Shown here: positions 43,793 to 53,459 of the stretch, one piece after another | How positions within the stretch are numbered: the first letter of the stretch is position 1 | Layout of the letters: every line of letters starts with the position of its first letter | Origin: Corynebacterium yonathiae | GTDB lineage: Bacteria > Actinomycetota > Actinomycetes > Mycobacteriales > Mycobacteriaceae | Length of the DNA: 64,000 nt | Direction: 5' to 3' | NCBI RefSeq assembly: GCF_027570195.1 | Contig: NZ_JAKMUZ010000012.1 | Span: 1 to 64,000 of the forward strand | Program-made: the position numbers and the translations under genes | The notes under the pieces: generated by a model | What the model was told of the DNA's origin: nothing | Databases searched by the model: none | Seen by the model: only the letters and a program-made list of their open reading frames with translations

Positions 43793-44596
43793 GTGTCACA
43801 AGCCAAGCAAAGAAAGTCCTCCGCCGCCCAAAGCTCCGGTCTCCCCAGCATCGCGCTGGGCAAGGGCCTTGGGCTGCTCGCGGCGCTCTTGCTCACCGGC
43901 GCGTTTATTTCCATTCTGATGGGTTCCATCGGGTGGGCTTACCTCGCGTTTCTTGTCATCGGCTCACTGCTGGTGGCGCTCATCGTAGAAGAGCGGGGTC
44001 TTTTCCTCACCGTGGCTTCTATCCCCATTGTGTATTCCATAACGGTGGTCGTGGCCGGTTTCTTTATCACCAAGGCCAATTTGCCAGAGGGTGCATCGGC
44101 GTTTTCCAAGACGGCGATCGTCACCGCCGCTTTCCCCCTTGTCCAGAGGTTCCTGTGGCTCCTTATTGCCCTGGTGGGCGCGGCACTCATCGCCTGGCTG
44201 CGCTGGGCGCGCTTCCGCAAGACGGCCAAGCGCACCGCCGAAATGGAAACTGCTTCCCGCCGTGCCGACGCTGAACAAGACCGACGCAACCGCGAGGAAC
44301 GCCTATCGGTTGCAGATTTGATGGCTCGCGATAAACCGGCAAAGAACTCCAAGCAGTCTCAAGCCGCTCCGCAGCGCGGCCGCGCCTCGCACACGCTGAA
44401 GAAGTCACGCCCCGCGCCCAAGGATCGCCTACGTGGTCGCGACCGTGAAGAGCGTCGCCGAATACAACAAGAGGAACGCGACAATCCACTGCGCCCGGAT
44501 CCAGCCCGGCGCGCTGGCGATTCCGTTCCGGTGTCTCAGCAGGAGAAGGAACAGCCCAAGCAAGGTTGGGACGATAACCTCTACGACGAGGATTAA
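43793..44596 (+). CDS. DUF6542 membrane protein
   Basis: 267 residues from GTG at 43793; the frame from 43703 overlaps rmuC and is less likely. Four hydrophobic segments (about 22-45, 50-65, 68-92, 108-135), then a long positively charged cytoplasmic tail (RRADAEQDRRNREERL, KDRLRGRDREERRRIQQEER). Position between ispH and ychF matches the actinobacterial DUF6542 protein (Rv1111c). Function unknown. A bidirectional terminator follows. Confidence 0.75.
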   Translation: MSQAKQRKSSAAQSSGLPSIALGKGLGLLAALLLTGAFISILMGSIGWAYLAFLVIGSLLVALIVEERGLFLTVASIPIVYSITVVVAGFFITKANLPEGASAFSKTAIVTAAFPLVQRFLWLLIALVGAALIAWLRWARFRKTAKRTAEMETASRRADAEQDRRNREERLSVADLMARDKPAKNSKQSQAAPQRGRASHTLKKSRPAPKDRLRGRDREERRRIQQEERDNPLRPDPARRAGDSVPVSQQEKEQPKQGWDDNLYDED

Positions 44597-44603
44597 AGCA
44601 AAA

Positions 44604-44627
44604 GAAAGGCCCGTTTCCGGGCCTTTC
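44604..44627. terminator. Bidirectional terminator (DUF6542 / ispH)
   Basis: GAAAGGCCCG at 44604-44613 and CGGGCCTTTC at 44618-44627 form a perfect 10-bp stem around TTTC, with A- and T-rich flanks on both sides, serving the convergent genes. Confidence 0.9.
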
Positions 44628-44660
44628 TTCCGTTTTAACTGCCGTATAGGCAAACGCTAC

Positions 44661-45611
44661 TTAGGTGCGTGCTGGGCGCAGGTCGCGCGGTAGGGCGAAG
44701 GTAATCGTCTCGGTAGAGGTCGTTACCTGTTCTACGTCGCTATAACCGCGCTCGTCCAGGAACTCCAGTACTTCGCGTACCAGCAACTCAGGCACCGAAG
44801 CACCGCAGGTTACGCCGACCGTCTGGACGCCTTCCAACCAAGATTCGTCGATTTCCTTGGCAAAATCCACGAGGTGGGAAGTCTTGGCGCCTGCCTCAAG
44901 CGCCACCTCAACCAAGCGCACCGAGTTAGAGGAGTTCTTAGAGCCCACCACAATCATCAGGTCGCACTGTGGGGCGATGGCCTTGACGGATTCTTGGCGG
45001 TTTTGGGTGGCGTAGCAAATATCGTCTGAAGGCGGGTTCTCCAAGTGCGGGAAGCGCTCGCGCAGCTTATTGACGATGGTGATGGTCTCATCCACCGATA
45101 GCGTGGTCTGGGACAGCCAGATAAGCTTCTCATCCTGCAGGAACTCTGGCAGCTTGGCGACGCCCCCGATGCCATCCACGAGGTGGGTGACCTCAGGTGC
45201 CTCGCCGGCAGTGCCTTCTACTTCTTCGTGGCCTTCGTGGCCAACCAGAAGGATGTGGTAGCCATCGCGCTGGAAGCGCTGGGCTTCCTTGTGCACCTTG
45301 GTAACCAATGGGCAGGTGGCGTCCAAAGTAAGCTGCTTGCGCTGCGTTGCTTCTGCGCGCACGGCAGGGGAAATACCGTGGGCGGAGAAGACTAGGTGGG
45401 CGCCTTCTGGTGCCTCAGAGGCCTCGTCGACGAAGATGACGCCGCGGTCTGCCAGAGATTCTACGACGTAACGGTTGTGCACGATTTGTTTGCGTACATA
45501 AATGGGCGCGCCGTACTTTTCCAGCGCCTTTTCTACGGTCTCGACCGCGCGGTCCACGCCTGCGCAGTATCCGCGCGGGGCCGCAAGGAGAACATTTTTA
45601 CCATCAGTCAT
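44661..45611 (-). CDS. ispH: 4-hydroxy-3-methylbut-2-enyl diphosphate reductase IspH
   Basis: 316-residue iron-sulfur enzyme of the last MEP-pathway step, giving IPP and DMAPP. The three cluster cysteines lie in [26 protein letters not shown] and [12 protein letters not shown]; other signatures are [30 protein letters not shown] and [13 protein letters not shown]. It feeds the prenyl synthase at 61000-61776 and menaquinone and decaprenyl synthesis. ATG at 45611. It is divergent from xseA. Confidence 0.97.
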   Translation of the reverse strand: MTDGKNVLLAAPRGYCAGVDRAVETVEKALEKYGAPIYVRKQIVHNRYVVESLADRGVIFVDEASEAPEGAHLVFSAHGISPAVRAEATQRKQLTLDATCPLVTKVHKEAQRFQRDGYHILLVGHEGHEEVEGTAGEAPEVTHLVDGIGGVAKLPEFLQDEKLIWLSQTTLSVDETITIVNKLRERFPHLENPPSDDICYATQNRQESVKAIAPQCDLMIVVGSKNSSNSVRLVEVALEAGAKTSHLVDFAKEIDESWLEGVQTVGVTCGASVPELLVREVLEFLDERGYSDVEQVTTSTETITFALPRDLRPART

Positions 45612-45752
45612 GGCTCCCAGAGTATCGAAACACTACGCAAAACAATAGTGGGGCCTAACGTCACCTTTCTGGCTACCCCGAGCGGGGCAATAGACCGCGC
45701 TGGCCCCTAAACTAGACGGAAGAACACGGCAGACTGAAGAAAGGGAGGCTGT

Positions 45753-46994
45753 GTGAATCAACCGGCAAATACTCCGGATACTCCCTGGCCCGTTGGCAAG
45801 GTCAATGACCAAGTCAAGGGCTGGATCGAGCGCCTGGGTTACCTGTGGGTAGAGGGTCAGTTGACCCAAATTAACTTCAAGCCCACCTGGAAGCTGTCCT
45901 ACCTCACTCTGCGTGACGTACAGCAGGAAAAGTCCGTGCAATTGACTTGCCCATCATCGATGTTGCAGTCATTGTCAGCACCGCTGAAAGACGGCGACCG
46001 CGTCATTGTTCACGGTAAGCCCGCCTTTTACGCCGGACGCGGATCCTTTTCACTGTGGACCACCGAAATTCGTCATGTGGGCATTGGCGATCTACTTGCT
46101 CGCATTGAAAAGCTGCGCCAACAGCTAGCTGCTGAAGGCCTTTTCGATCCCGCACGCAAGCGACCTCTCCCCTACCTACCGCACAAAATTGGGCTGATTA
46201 CCGGCCGTGGTTCTGCTGCAGAGCGGGATGTGATGGCGGTAGCCCATGACCGCTGGCCGGCGGTGCAATTCCGCGTCCTCAATACCGCGGTTCAGGGTGC
46301 GAATACCGTACCTGAGGTTATTGATGCGCTCCAGCAGCTTGATGCGGATCCTGAGGTGGACGTCATCATCATCGCCCGTGGCGGCGGCTCCGTGGAAGAT
46401 CTGCTGCCCTTCTCGGAAGAAGCACTGCAGCGCGCAGTGGCAGCGGCCGGCACCCCGGTAGTCTCTGCCATTGGCCACGAGCCGGATAGCCCAGTGCTCG
46501 ATAACGTCGCCGACCTGCGCGCCGCCACGCCTACCGACGCCGCAAAACGCGTCGTGCCCTCTGTGGCCGAGGAACGCGCCATCGTCGCAGAGGCTCGCTC
46601 TCGCATGGCGGCCGCGCTGCGCGGCTGGGTGGAAAGGGAACGTCGCGGCCTCGACAATATTCGTTCCCGGCCTGTCATGGCAGACCCGATGACCCCTATC
46701 CGTGCGCGCCGCGAGGAGGTGGAGCGAACCCGCGCTACCATGCGGCGAGAAATTGAAGTCATGGTGGAGCGGGAAACCCGCCACGTGGAATCGCTGCGCG
46801 CCCGCGTATCGGCGTTGGGACCGTCGGCGACTCTCGCCCGCGGATACTCCATTGTCCAGGTAGTACCCAAGGACGGTTCCGGGCCCGAGGTTGTCACCTC
46901 TTATAAGCAATCCCCGCCTGGCGCTCAACTGCGCATTCGAGTGGGCGATGGCTCTATTACCGCAGTTTCTATGGCCTCCCAGGCCGCCGATTAA
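45753..46994 (+). CDS. xseA: Exodeoxyribonuclease VII large subunit
   Basis: 413 residues from GTG at 45753, with GGGAGG upstream. The N-terminal OB fold is [29 protein letters not shown]; the catalytic region has [36 protein letters not shown] and [33 protein letters not shown] long coiled coil follows, ending in [16 protein letters not shown]. It degrades single-stranded DNA together with XseB, whose gene follows by 21 nt. Confidence 0.97.
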   Translation: MNQPANTPDTPWPVGKVNDQVKGWIERLGYLWVEGQLTQINFKPTWKLSYLTLRDVQQEKSVQLTCPSSMLQSLSAPLKDGDRVIVHGKPAFYAGRGSFSLWTTEIRHVGIGDLLARIEKLRQQLAAEGLFDPARKRPLPYLPHKIGLITGRGSAAERDVMAVAHDRWPAVQFRVLNTAVQGANTVPEVIDALQQLDADPEVDVIIIARGGGSVEDLLPFSEEALQRAVAAAGTPVVSAIGHEPDSPVLDNVADLRAATPTDAAKRVVPSVAEERAIVAEARSRMAAALRGWVERERRGLDNIRSRPVMADPMTPIRARREEVERTRATMRREIEVMVERETRHVESLRARVSALGPSATLARGYSIVQVVPKDGSGPEVVTSYKQSPPGAQLRIRVGDGSITAVSMASQAAD

Positions 46995-47015
46995 TCACCA
47001 ACCGAGGAGAAAATC

Positions 47016-47285
47016 ATGTCCGATGACACCATTGGTACCGGCCAGCCAGGCCAGGATGCTTTTACCCCAGTAGAAGAATTGAGCTATGAGCAAGCCCGCG
47101 ATGAGCTTATTGAGACCGTGAAGATTCTCGAGCTTGGGCAGATGGGCTTGGATGAGTCGCTAAAGTATTGGGAGCGCGGCGAGGCCCTTGCCCGTGCGTG
47201 CGAGGCGCACCTCGACGGCGCGGCGAAGCGTGTGGAAGACGCGCTCGATAAGGCCGAGGACGCAGACGCTGAAGGAGACGAGTAG
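47016..47285 (+). CDS. xseB: Exodeoxyribonuclease VII small subunit
   Basis: 89 residues, two-helix coiled-coil protein: [45 protein letters not shown] is the family pattern, here seen across residues 20-65. GAGGAG lies 6-7 nt before the ATG. The stop overlaps the start of the next gene by 1 nt. Confidence 0.95.
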   Translation: MSDDTIGTGQPGQDAFTPVEELSYEQARDELIETVKILELGQMGLDESLKYWERGEALARACEAHLDGAAKRVEDALDKAEDADAEGDE

Positions 47286-47653
47286 TGCAGATCTATGGTT
47301 ATCCAGGCGAGCGCGTGGATTTTGTGTCGAAATCCGCGGCCGCCGGTTCCATCATGGCGGGCGATTCCCGAGATTTCGTAGAAGAATTCTTCGGTCCTGC
47401 ACACACCCGCGACGATAATGAGGTGAGCTACTTCTCCCGCTCCGTGGTGCTGCGCTTTACGGACGACAAAGTACGCGAGATTGCTATTTATCCGCAGCGC
47501 TCGCAGCGTGAGCGCATCGATGTCTTTGCCGGAAAGACACGCCTCAGTGGCCTGGATGCGGAGGCTTTGGCGGAGGTTATTGCCCAGGCCGGCGACGGTC
47601 TTAGCGCTACCGCCGCGGAAGAAGGCTTGGGCGAGGTTATTTTTCGGCTATAG
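47285..47653 (+). CDS. Hypothetical protein coupled to xseB
   Basis: 122 residues from GTG at 47285 overlapping the xseB TAG by 1 nt. Mixed alpha/beta composition (VVLRFTDDKVREIAIYP, RIDVFAGKTRLSGLDAEAL), no signal or membrane segment and no family I recognise. Its last 17 nt overlap the convergent DUF4245 gene. The coupling to xseAB suggests it is a real gene. Confidence 0.65.
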   Translation: MQIYGYPGERVDFVSKSAAAGSIMAGDSRDFVEEFFGPAHTRDDNEVSYFSRSVVLRFTDDKVREIAIYPQRSQRERIDVFAGKTRLSGLDAEALAEVIAQAGDGLSATAAEEGLGEVIFRL

Positions 47654-48206
47654 GTGCGGCGTCGATAAACGCAGCGGTAGCAGCCTCAAAATCGCTATCG
47701 CCCGCGGCGCCGGAGATGATAAGGCGCGCATCGCCCAAATCCGTCACCCACAGGCGGCGCACGGAATCATCATCGCTTTCTAGCACCCGCACCTGGTGCC
47801 CTTTGATCTCGCGGTCGGATTCGATTCCGCGGTAGTTGGCGTCGTAGGCCTCCCCTGCTCTATCGGCCGCAACTTGCGTCTGTGTGGACTCCACAAACCC
47901 TTGGTCAGCGGTTACCCAGCTGACCACGGTGGCGTTTTCTCCGCCCATATCAACGCGACGGGCAGCATTGGCCTCCCAGCCCTCTGGCATTTCAGGATTG
48001 CGAATAGCACCAACCCCCGCACGGGCTTGGGTGTCAAGGAAGGTTTGCTCATCTACTTCCTGCACCGCCCCTTGCTGAGTTTCGGAGTTAATCGAGCAGA
48101 GGCCGGTCGCTCCCACGGCCAGCAGCATCATGATCACCACGACGGCGAGGGACAAGGAGATGTCCTTCGCACCTTCAAAAATCTTTGGTCTTTCTTCTGC
48201 AGCCAC
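47637..48206 (-). CDS. DUF4245 protein
   Basis: About 189 residues from GTG at 48206; the ORF is open to 48308 but the upstream part lacks family features. One N-terminal membrane helix (SLSLAVVVIMMLLAVGATGLC) is followed by an extracytoplasmic domain with VVSWVTADQGFVESTQT and WVTDLGDARLIISGAAGD, the pattern of DUF4245. In mycolata it sits beside glpX (Rv1100/Rv1099c), as here. Function unknown. Confidence 0.8.
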   Translation of the reverse strand: MAAEERPKIFEGAKDISLSLAVVVIMMLLAVGATGLCSINSETQQGAVQEVDEQTFLDTQARAGVGAIRNPEMPEGWEANAARRVDMGGENATVVSWVTADQGFVESTQTQVAADRAGEAYDANYRGIESDREIKGHQVRVLESDDDSVRRLWVTDLGDARLIISGAAGDSDFEAATAAFIDAAPIAEK

Positions 48207-48343
48207 GCGCCTAAGTATCGCACGGCGTGCTTTCAAAAAGCCACACGGCCCCTTCTGCCCCGAAAGTTTTGTCAATCCCCCACAAATGGGGCGCAAAATC
48301 GAACCCATTAGAGCAAAAAAGTGCGAGAATGGAAAGGTAGAGC

Positions 48344-48365
48344 ATCAAGGGGAACACCCCTCGAT
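48344..48365 (+). promoter_or_regulatory. Hairpin in the glpX leader
   Basis: AAGGGG and CCCCTC around AACA form an 8-9 bp stem with flanking ATC/GAT pairs, 30 nt before the glpX start. It may be a leader control element or a weak terminator of an upstream transcript. Confidence 0.3.
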
Positions 48366-48394
48366 GAGAAAACTATGGAAGGCAACCACTACAC

Positions 48395-49408
48395 ATGTCC
48401 GAAAATACGTCTTATCTTCCTGACCGCAACCTGGCGATGGAACTGGTTCGTGTCACCGAGGCAGCAGCACTCGCTTCCGGCCGCTGGGTAGGCCGCGGCC
48501 AGAAGAATGAGGGCGATGGCGCGGCGGTCGACGCAATGCGCAAGCTCATCAATTCCGTAGCCATGAACGGCGTCGTTGTCATTGGTGAGGGCGAAAAGGA
48601 TGAGGCCCCCATGCTATTTAACGGCGAAGAGGTAGGCACCGGCGAGGGTGCAGCCATGGATATCGCCGTGGACCCGGTTGACGGTACTCGTTTGATGGCA
48701 GAGGGACGCCCCAATGCGATCTCCGTCATCGCGGCCGCCGAGCGTGGAACCATGTATGACCCTTCTGCAGTCTTCTACATGGAAAAGATAGCCGTCGGCC
48801 CCGAGGCCGTGGGCGCTATCGACATCAACGAATCCGTGGAGTGGAATATCAAGTCCGTCGCGGAAGCTAAGAAGATTCGCCCAGAAGATCTGACTGTGGT
48901 GGTCCTTGACCGTCCGCGCCACGAGCAGCTCATCTCTGAAATTCGCGCCGCAGGCGCCAAGGTACGCCTCATTATGGATGGCGATGTTGCAGGCGCCATC
49001 GCCACCTGCCAGGATTCCAACTCCATCGACATGATGATGGGCATCGGCGGCACCCCAGAGGGCATCATCACTGCCTGCGCTATGCGCTGTATGGGCGGCG
49101 AAATCCAGGGCAAGCTGTGGCCGAAGGATGAAGAGGAAGCAGAAAAGGCCCGCGCTGCTGGCCACGATTTGGACCGCGTTCTCAAGACCACTGACTTGGT
49201 CTCCTCTGAAAACTGCTACTTCGCTGCCACCGGCGTGACCAATGGTGACATGTTGCGCGGTGTTTCCTACCGCAATTCCGGCGCTACTACCCGCTCACTG
49301 GTTATGCGTTCCAAGTCCGGCACCATTCGCTACATCGACTCCATCCATAAGCTGTCGAAGCTGCAGGAGTATTCCGTAGTGGATTACACCACCCCAACCA
49401 AAAAGTAG
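48395..49408 (+). CDS. glpX: Class II fructose-1,6-bisphosphatase GlpX
   Basis: 337 residues. Key gluconeogenic enzyme that hydrolyses fructose 1,6-bisphosphate. Metal and phosphate motifs: [61 protein letters not shown] and [27 protein letters not shown] precedes the ATG by about 12 nt. fumC follows, so this is a small central-carbon cluster as in other mycolata (Rv1099c-Rv1098c). Confidence 0.97.
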   Translation: MSENTSYLPDRNLAMELVRVTEAAALASGRWVGRGQKNEGDGAAVDAMRKLINSVAMNGVVVIGEGEKDEAPMLFNGEEVGTGEGAAMDIAVDPVDGTRLMAEGRPNAISVIAAAERGTMYDPSAVFYMEKIAVGPEAVGAIDINESVEWNIKSVAEAKKIRPEDLTVVVLDRPRHEQLISEIRAAGAKVRLIMDGDVAGAIATCQDSNSIDMMMGIGGTPEGIITACAMRCMGGEIQGKLWPKDEEEAEKARAAGHDLDRVLKTTDLVSSENCYFAATGVTNGDMLRGVSYRNSGATTRSLVMRSKSGTIRYIDSIHKLSKLQEYSVVDYTTPTKK

Positions 49409-49493
49409 GGTTCACCCCCGAAGGCGGCCCTCCTCATAGATCTCCGCCATACTGGAAAGCACACACTCCCCAATTAACTGAGGTGATCTTCAC

Positions 49494-50894
49494 ATGACTG
49501 AATACCGCATTGAACATGACACTATGGGCGAAGTTAAGGTTCCCGCAGAGGCCCTGTGGCGCGCACAGACCCAGCGTGCAGTGGATAACTTCCCTATTTC
49601 CGGCCGCGGCCTGGAAAATGCGCAGATTCGTGCACTTGGCCTCCTTAAGGCAGCCTGCGCCCAGGTAAATAAGGACTCCGGCAAGTTGGATGCGGACAAG
49701 GCCGATGCCATCATTGCCGCCGCTACCGAAATCGCTGAGGGCAAGCACAATGATGCTTTCCCTATCGACGTTTTCCAGACTGGTTCCGGCACCTCGTCCA
49801 ATATGAATACCAATGAGGTTATCGCCTCCTTGGCACACCAGAATGGCGTGGAGATTCACCCTAATGACCACGTGAATATGGGCCAGTCCTCCAATGACAC
49901 CTTCCCTACCGCCACCCACGTGGCCGCTACGGAAGCAGCCGTCAATGACCTCATTCCAGGTCTGAAGGTTCTGCACGAGTCCCTGAGCAAGAAGGCCAAG
50001 GAATTCGCCGACGTGGTCAAGGCGGGGCGTACCCACTTGATGGACGCCACCCCGGTTACCCTCGGTCAAGAATTCGGCGGCTACGCCCGTCAGATTGAGC
50101 TGGGCATCGAGCGTATCGAGGCCACCCTGCCGCGCTTGGGTGAGCTGGCTATCGGCGGCACTGCCACCGGCACCGGCCTAAACACCTCCGCGGACTTCGG
50201 AGCCAAGGTCACCGAAGAGCTCAAGAAGCTCACTGGCGTTAAGGAACTAAAGGAGGCTGAGAACCACTTCGAGGCACAGGCCGCTCGCGACGGCCTCGTC
50301 GAGTTCTCCGGCGCTATGCGCTCGGTCGCTGTATCTCTTAATAAGATTGCCAATGACCTGCGCATGATGGGCTCCGGCCCGCTGACCGGCCTGGCAGAAA
50401 TCCACTTGAAGGACCTGCAGCCGGGTTCCTCCATCATGCCGGGTAAGGTCAACCCGGTCATTCCGGAGGCCGTCACCATGGTGGCCGGCCAAGTAGTGGG
50501 CAACGACGCCGCTGTAGCTTTCGGTGGCGCCCAGGGCCACTTCGAGCTCAATGTTTTCATCCCGATGATGGCGCGCAACGTGCTCGAGTCCGCTCGCCTG
50601 CTGGCCAATTCCTCTCGCGTCTTCGCCGATAAGTGCATCGATCATATCGAGGCTAATGAGGAGCGTATGAAGCACTTTGCGGAGTCTTCCACTTCGATCG
50701 TGACTCCGCTTAACTCTGCTATCGGCTACGAGAACGCGGCAAAGGCAGCAAAGCACGCTCTACATGAGAAGATTACCGTCCGCCAGGCCGTTATTGACTT
50801 GGGCTTTGTCGACGGCGAGAACCTCACCGAAGAAGAGTTGGATAAGCGCCTCAACGTGCTAAGCATGACCAACCGCGACCGCGATAGCTTCTAA
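49494..50894 (+). CDS. fumC: Class II fumarate hydratase FumC
   Basis: 466 residues. Converts fumarate and malate in the TCA cycle; Fe-independent homotetramer. Motifs: [53 protein letters not shown] and the signature loop [16 protein letters not shown] with the catalytic Ser. GAGG lies 8 nt before the ATG. Confidence 0.97.
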   Translation: MTEYRIEHDTMGEVKVPAEALWRAQTQRAVDNFPISGRGLENAQIRALGLLKAACAQVNKDSGKLDADKADAIIAAATEIAEGKHNDAFPIDVFQTGSGTSSNMNTNEVIASLAHQNGVEIHPNDHVNMGQSSNDTFPTATHVAATEAAVNDLIPGLKVLHESLSKKAKEFADVVKAGRTHLMDATPVTLGQEFGGYARQIELGIERIEATLPRLGELAIGGTATGTGLNTSADFGAKVTEELKKLTGVKELKEAENHFEAQAARDGLVEFSGAMRSVAVSLNKIANDLRMMGSGPLTGLAEIHLKDLQPGSSIMPGKVNPVIPEAVTMVAGQVVGNDAAVAFGGAQGHFELNVFIPMMARNVLESARLLANSSRVFADKCIDHIEANEERMKHFAESSTSIVTPLNSAIGYENAAKAAKHALHEKITVRQAVIDLGFVDGENLTEEELDKRLNVLSMTNRDRDSF

Positions 50895-50913
50895 GCATTC
50901 ACCGCACCGCTAC

Positions 50914-50945
50914 CCCGCCCGGGCAGGACTTGGGCGGGTTTTAGC
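50914..50945 (+). terminator. Terminator after fumC
   Basis: CCCGCCC at 50914-50920 pairs with GGGCGGG at 50932-50938, followed by TTTTAG. Loop of 11 nt. Confidence 0.85.
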
Positions 50946-51023
50946 ATGTCTGGGATGAGGGGCGTCGGTAAGCGCCATGGCACATCTCACATAAAGGAGA
51001 TTACAGCTTCAAAATCACCAACA

Positions 51024-51072
51024 TTGCACTTGGTGCAAGTTTGCACCGAGTGTAAAGTTGCATGGCGTGCAA
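51024..51072 (+). promoter_or_regulatory. Three tandem palindromic operators at 17-bp period
   Basis: TTGCAC-TTG-GTGCAA (51024-51038), TTGCAC-CGA-GTGTAA (51041-51055) and TTGCAT-GGC-GTGCAA (51058-51072) are 15-bp near-palindromes with identical 17-bp spacing. The third covers the TTG/GTG start region of the TetR gene itself, so binding would block both transcription and ribosome access. The likely binder is the TetR protein encoded here. Confidence 0.85.
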
Positions 51073-51690
51073 GAAGAACTATCACTACGCGAGCAGAAAC
51101 GTCTCGAGACGCGCCTGCGCATAGAGGATGCCGCCACGAAACTGGTGGATGAACAGTCCTTTAGCGCGGTCACGATTGAGAGGATTTGCGAGGTAGCCGG
51201 TATTTCTCGGCGCACCTTCTTCAATTATTTCGACTCCAAAGAATCCGCCGTACTAGGCGCTCCGAGCACCGAGTTTACGGAGGAGATGCGGGAGTTCTTC
51301 CTCACTGAACCAACGCACAGCATGGTAGGCCTCGTCCTTCAGCTCGTCAGGCAACATATGGAAGGACACCACATCAACCCGACCATCCGGGATCGCCGCA
51401 AGCGCATCTCCAATGATCCAGATGCCGCCGCTGCGGCAATAAGCCGGAAGCGGGCAAAATCCATTGAGCTCATCGATCTCATTGAAGAGCGCCTCACCAA
51501 GGAACCGAAGCTTCGCGTCCTCGATAGCTGCTCTTCGAGCACCGAGGCGATGCTCATCGCCGGCCTCGTCCGCGAGGCACTCTGGTTGGCGTTGGCATCT
51601 CCCGATGCGGATTGCAGCAAAGACCTTCACGCACGTCTCGATACTTCCCTCACACTAATAACAGACTTTATGAAAGGAATGCGATGGTAG
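51058..51690 (+). CDS. TetR-family transcriptional regulator
   Basis: About 210 residues; start is TTG at 51058 or GTG at 51067, both inside the third operator, with no clear ribosome site, so it may be leaderless. The HTH reads TIERICEVAGISRRTFFNYFDSKESAVL near residues 40-68. The rest is the helical ligand-binding domain. It ends overlapping the efflux gene by 7 nt, so it is an autoregulated regulator of the MFS pump. Confidence 0.92.
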   Translation: MHGVQEELSLREQKRLETRLRIEDAATKLVDEQSFSAVTIERICEVAGISRRTFFNYFDSKESAVLGAPSTEFTEEMREFFLTEPTHSMVGLVLQLVRQHMEGHHINPTIRDRRKRISNDPDAAAAAISRKRAKSIELIDLIEERLTKEPKLRVLDSCSSSTEAMLIAGLVREALWLALASPDADCSKDLHARLDTSLTLITDFMKGMRW

Positions 51691-53252
51691 ATACGGCCAC
51701 TAAGGCCCCCTCGCAGGGCCAGTCCCGGGCCGATAACCTCGGGCTGATTTTCTCGGCTTTGATGCTCACCATGCTGATGAGCTCCTTGGGCCAAATGATC
51801 TTCTCTTCTGCTCTTCCAACCATCGTTGGTGAGCTCGGCGGCGTCGACCACATGAGCTGGGTCATCTCCGCCTTCCTGGTCACCATGACCATCGCCATGC
51901 CCATCTCCGGCAAATTGGGTGACATGCTGGGCCGCAAGTGGCTCTACATCGGCGGTATCGCCACCTTCGTCGTAGGTTCTACGCTGGGTGGCTTTGCCAA
52001 CTCCATGTCGCTGCTGATTATCGCCCGCGCAGTCCAGGGCTTTGGTGCTGGTTTTATGATGATTTCCTCCCAGTCCATCATCGCCGAGGTCACCTCCTCC
52101 CGTGAGCGCGGTAAGTTCATGGGCATCATGGGCGGCGTGTTTGGCCTTTCCTCCGTCCTCGGCCCCGTCCTCGGTGGTTGGTTCACCGACGGCCCGGGGT
52201 GGCGCTGGGGCATGTGGATGAACATTCCGCTGGGTATCCTCGCCATCATCGTGTGCACCTTGGTGCTACACCTGCGCGTCGGTGAGGCCGACATGAAGCG
52301 CTTTGACTGGCTCGGCGCAACCTTCATCGCCATCACCACCGCTTCCCTTATTCTCATGACCACCTGGGGCGGCACCGAGTACGAGTGGGGCTCGTCCATG
52401 ATCCTCACCTTGGGTGCCATCACCATCGTCGGCGCCATCATCACCATCCTGGTGGAGCTGCGGGCCAAGGAACCGCTCATTCCAGTTCGCCTGTTCAAGA
52501 ACCGCAATATGGCCCTTACCACCTTGTCCGGCGTGGTGCTTGGCTTGGCAATGTTCGGCGTTCTAGGCTATATGCCTACCTATCTGCAGATGGTTCATAC
52601 CCTAACCCCGACGAAGGCCGGTCTCATGATGATCCCCATGATGGTGGGCCTTATCGGCACCTCCACGGGTGTGGGCTTTATCATCGCCCGCACCGGCCAT
52701 TACAAGGTCTACCCCATCATCGGCCTAGCAATTACCGCCGGTGCACTATTCTGGATGTCTCACCTGACCGTAGAGACTTCTCTGACGCAGCTGGGCTGCG
52801 AGTTCTTGGTCTTCGGCATCGGCCTAGGCATGGTTATTCAGGTCCTCGTGCTCATCGTCCAGAACTCCTTCCCACTATCCCAGGTGGGCACGGCAACCGC
52901 AGCGAATAACTTCTTCCGCCAGATCGGTTCCGCGCTGGGTGCTTCCCTGGTCGGCTCCATGTTCATCCACAATATGAAGGATGAGATGGCTACCCGCATG
53001 CCAGAAGCTTTCCAAAAGATGGGCCCGGAGGGCGCCGCCTATGCAGAAAAGTTTGGCAATGCCGACGGGGGCGCTAATAGCCTCACCCCGGATTTGGTCG
53101 CGTCCTTCCCCAAGCCAATCGAGGAAGCAATCCTCAATTCCTATAATGACGGTCTGACCCCGGTCATCGCCCTGATGGTTCCGTTGGTCATCGTCGCCCT
53201 CGTTCTTCTGCTGCCTCTTCGCGAGGAGCGTCTGAAGGAGACGATTGACTAA
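51684..53252 (+). CDS. MFS drug efflux transporter, DHA2 (14-helix) family
   Basis: 522 residues from ATG at 51684. Motifs: SALPTIVGELGGVDHMSWVI at helix 1, GKLGDMLGRKWLYIGG (motif A), and GPVLGGWFTDGPGWRWGMWMNIPLGI (motif C, antiporter signature). About 14 helices with an extracytoplasmic loop before the last (FQKMGPEGAAYAEKFG). It probably exports hydrophobic or cationic drugs by proton antiport, like EmrB/QacA/LfrA. The ATG overlaps the TetR stop. Confidence 0.93.
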   Translation: MVDTATKAPSQGQSRADNLGLIFSALMLTMLMSSLGQMIFSSALPTIVGELGGVDHMSWVISAFLVTMTIAMPISGKLGDMLGRKWLYIGGIATFVVGSTLGGFANSMSLLIIARAVQGFGAGFMMISSQSIIAEVTSSRERGKFMGIMGGVFGLSSVLGPVLGGWFTDGPGWRWGMWMNIPLGILAIIVCTLVLHLRVGEADMKRFDWLGATFIAITTASLILMTTWGGTEYEWGSSMILTLGAITIVGAIITILVELRAKEPLIPVRLFKNRNMALTTLSGVVLGLAMFGVLGYMPTYLQMVHTLTPTKAGLMMIPMMVGLIGTSTGVGFIIARTGHYKVYPIIGLAITAGALFWMSHLTVETSLTQLGCEFLVFGIGLGMVIQVLVLIVQNSFPLSQVGTATAANNFFRQIGSALGASLVGSMFIHNMKDEMATRMPEAFQKMGPEGAAYAEKFGNADGGANSLTPDLVASFPKPIEEAILNSYNDGLTPVIALMVPLVIVALVLLLPLREERLKETID

Positions 53253-53433
53253 CGGTGCCTCACCGGCACGGGCACAGTCCACAGACGAGAAGCTGCATGC
53301 CTAGCCCCGCTTGCCGACGCCCCCATTGAATCCGCCCTCGGCTATGCTCCTGGCGGACTGAGCGATAACATGCACTTATCGGCGCAGCGCTGGTTCGGTT
53401 CCTGGGACGTTCCTACGATGTAGCTCCCCCACA

Positions 53434-53459
53434 CCCCGCTCACGGCGGGGTATTTTTTA
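53434..53459. terminator. Terminator after the MFS gene
   Basis: CCCCGC (53434-53439) and GCGGGG (53445-53450) enclose TCACG and are followed by TATTTTTTAT. 53253-53433 contains no gene that I can support. Confidence 0.85.
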
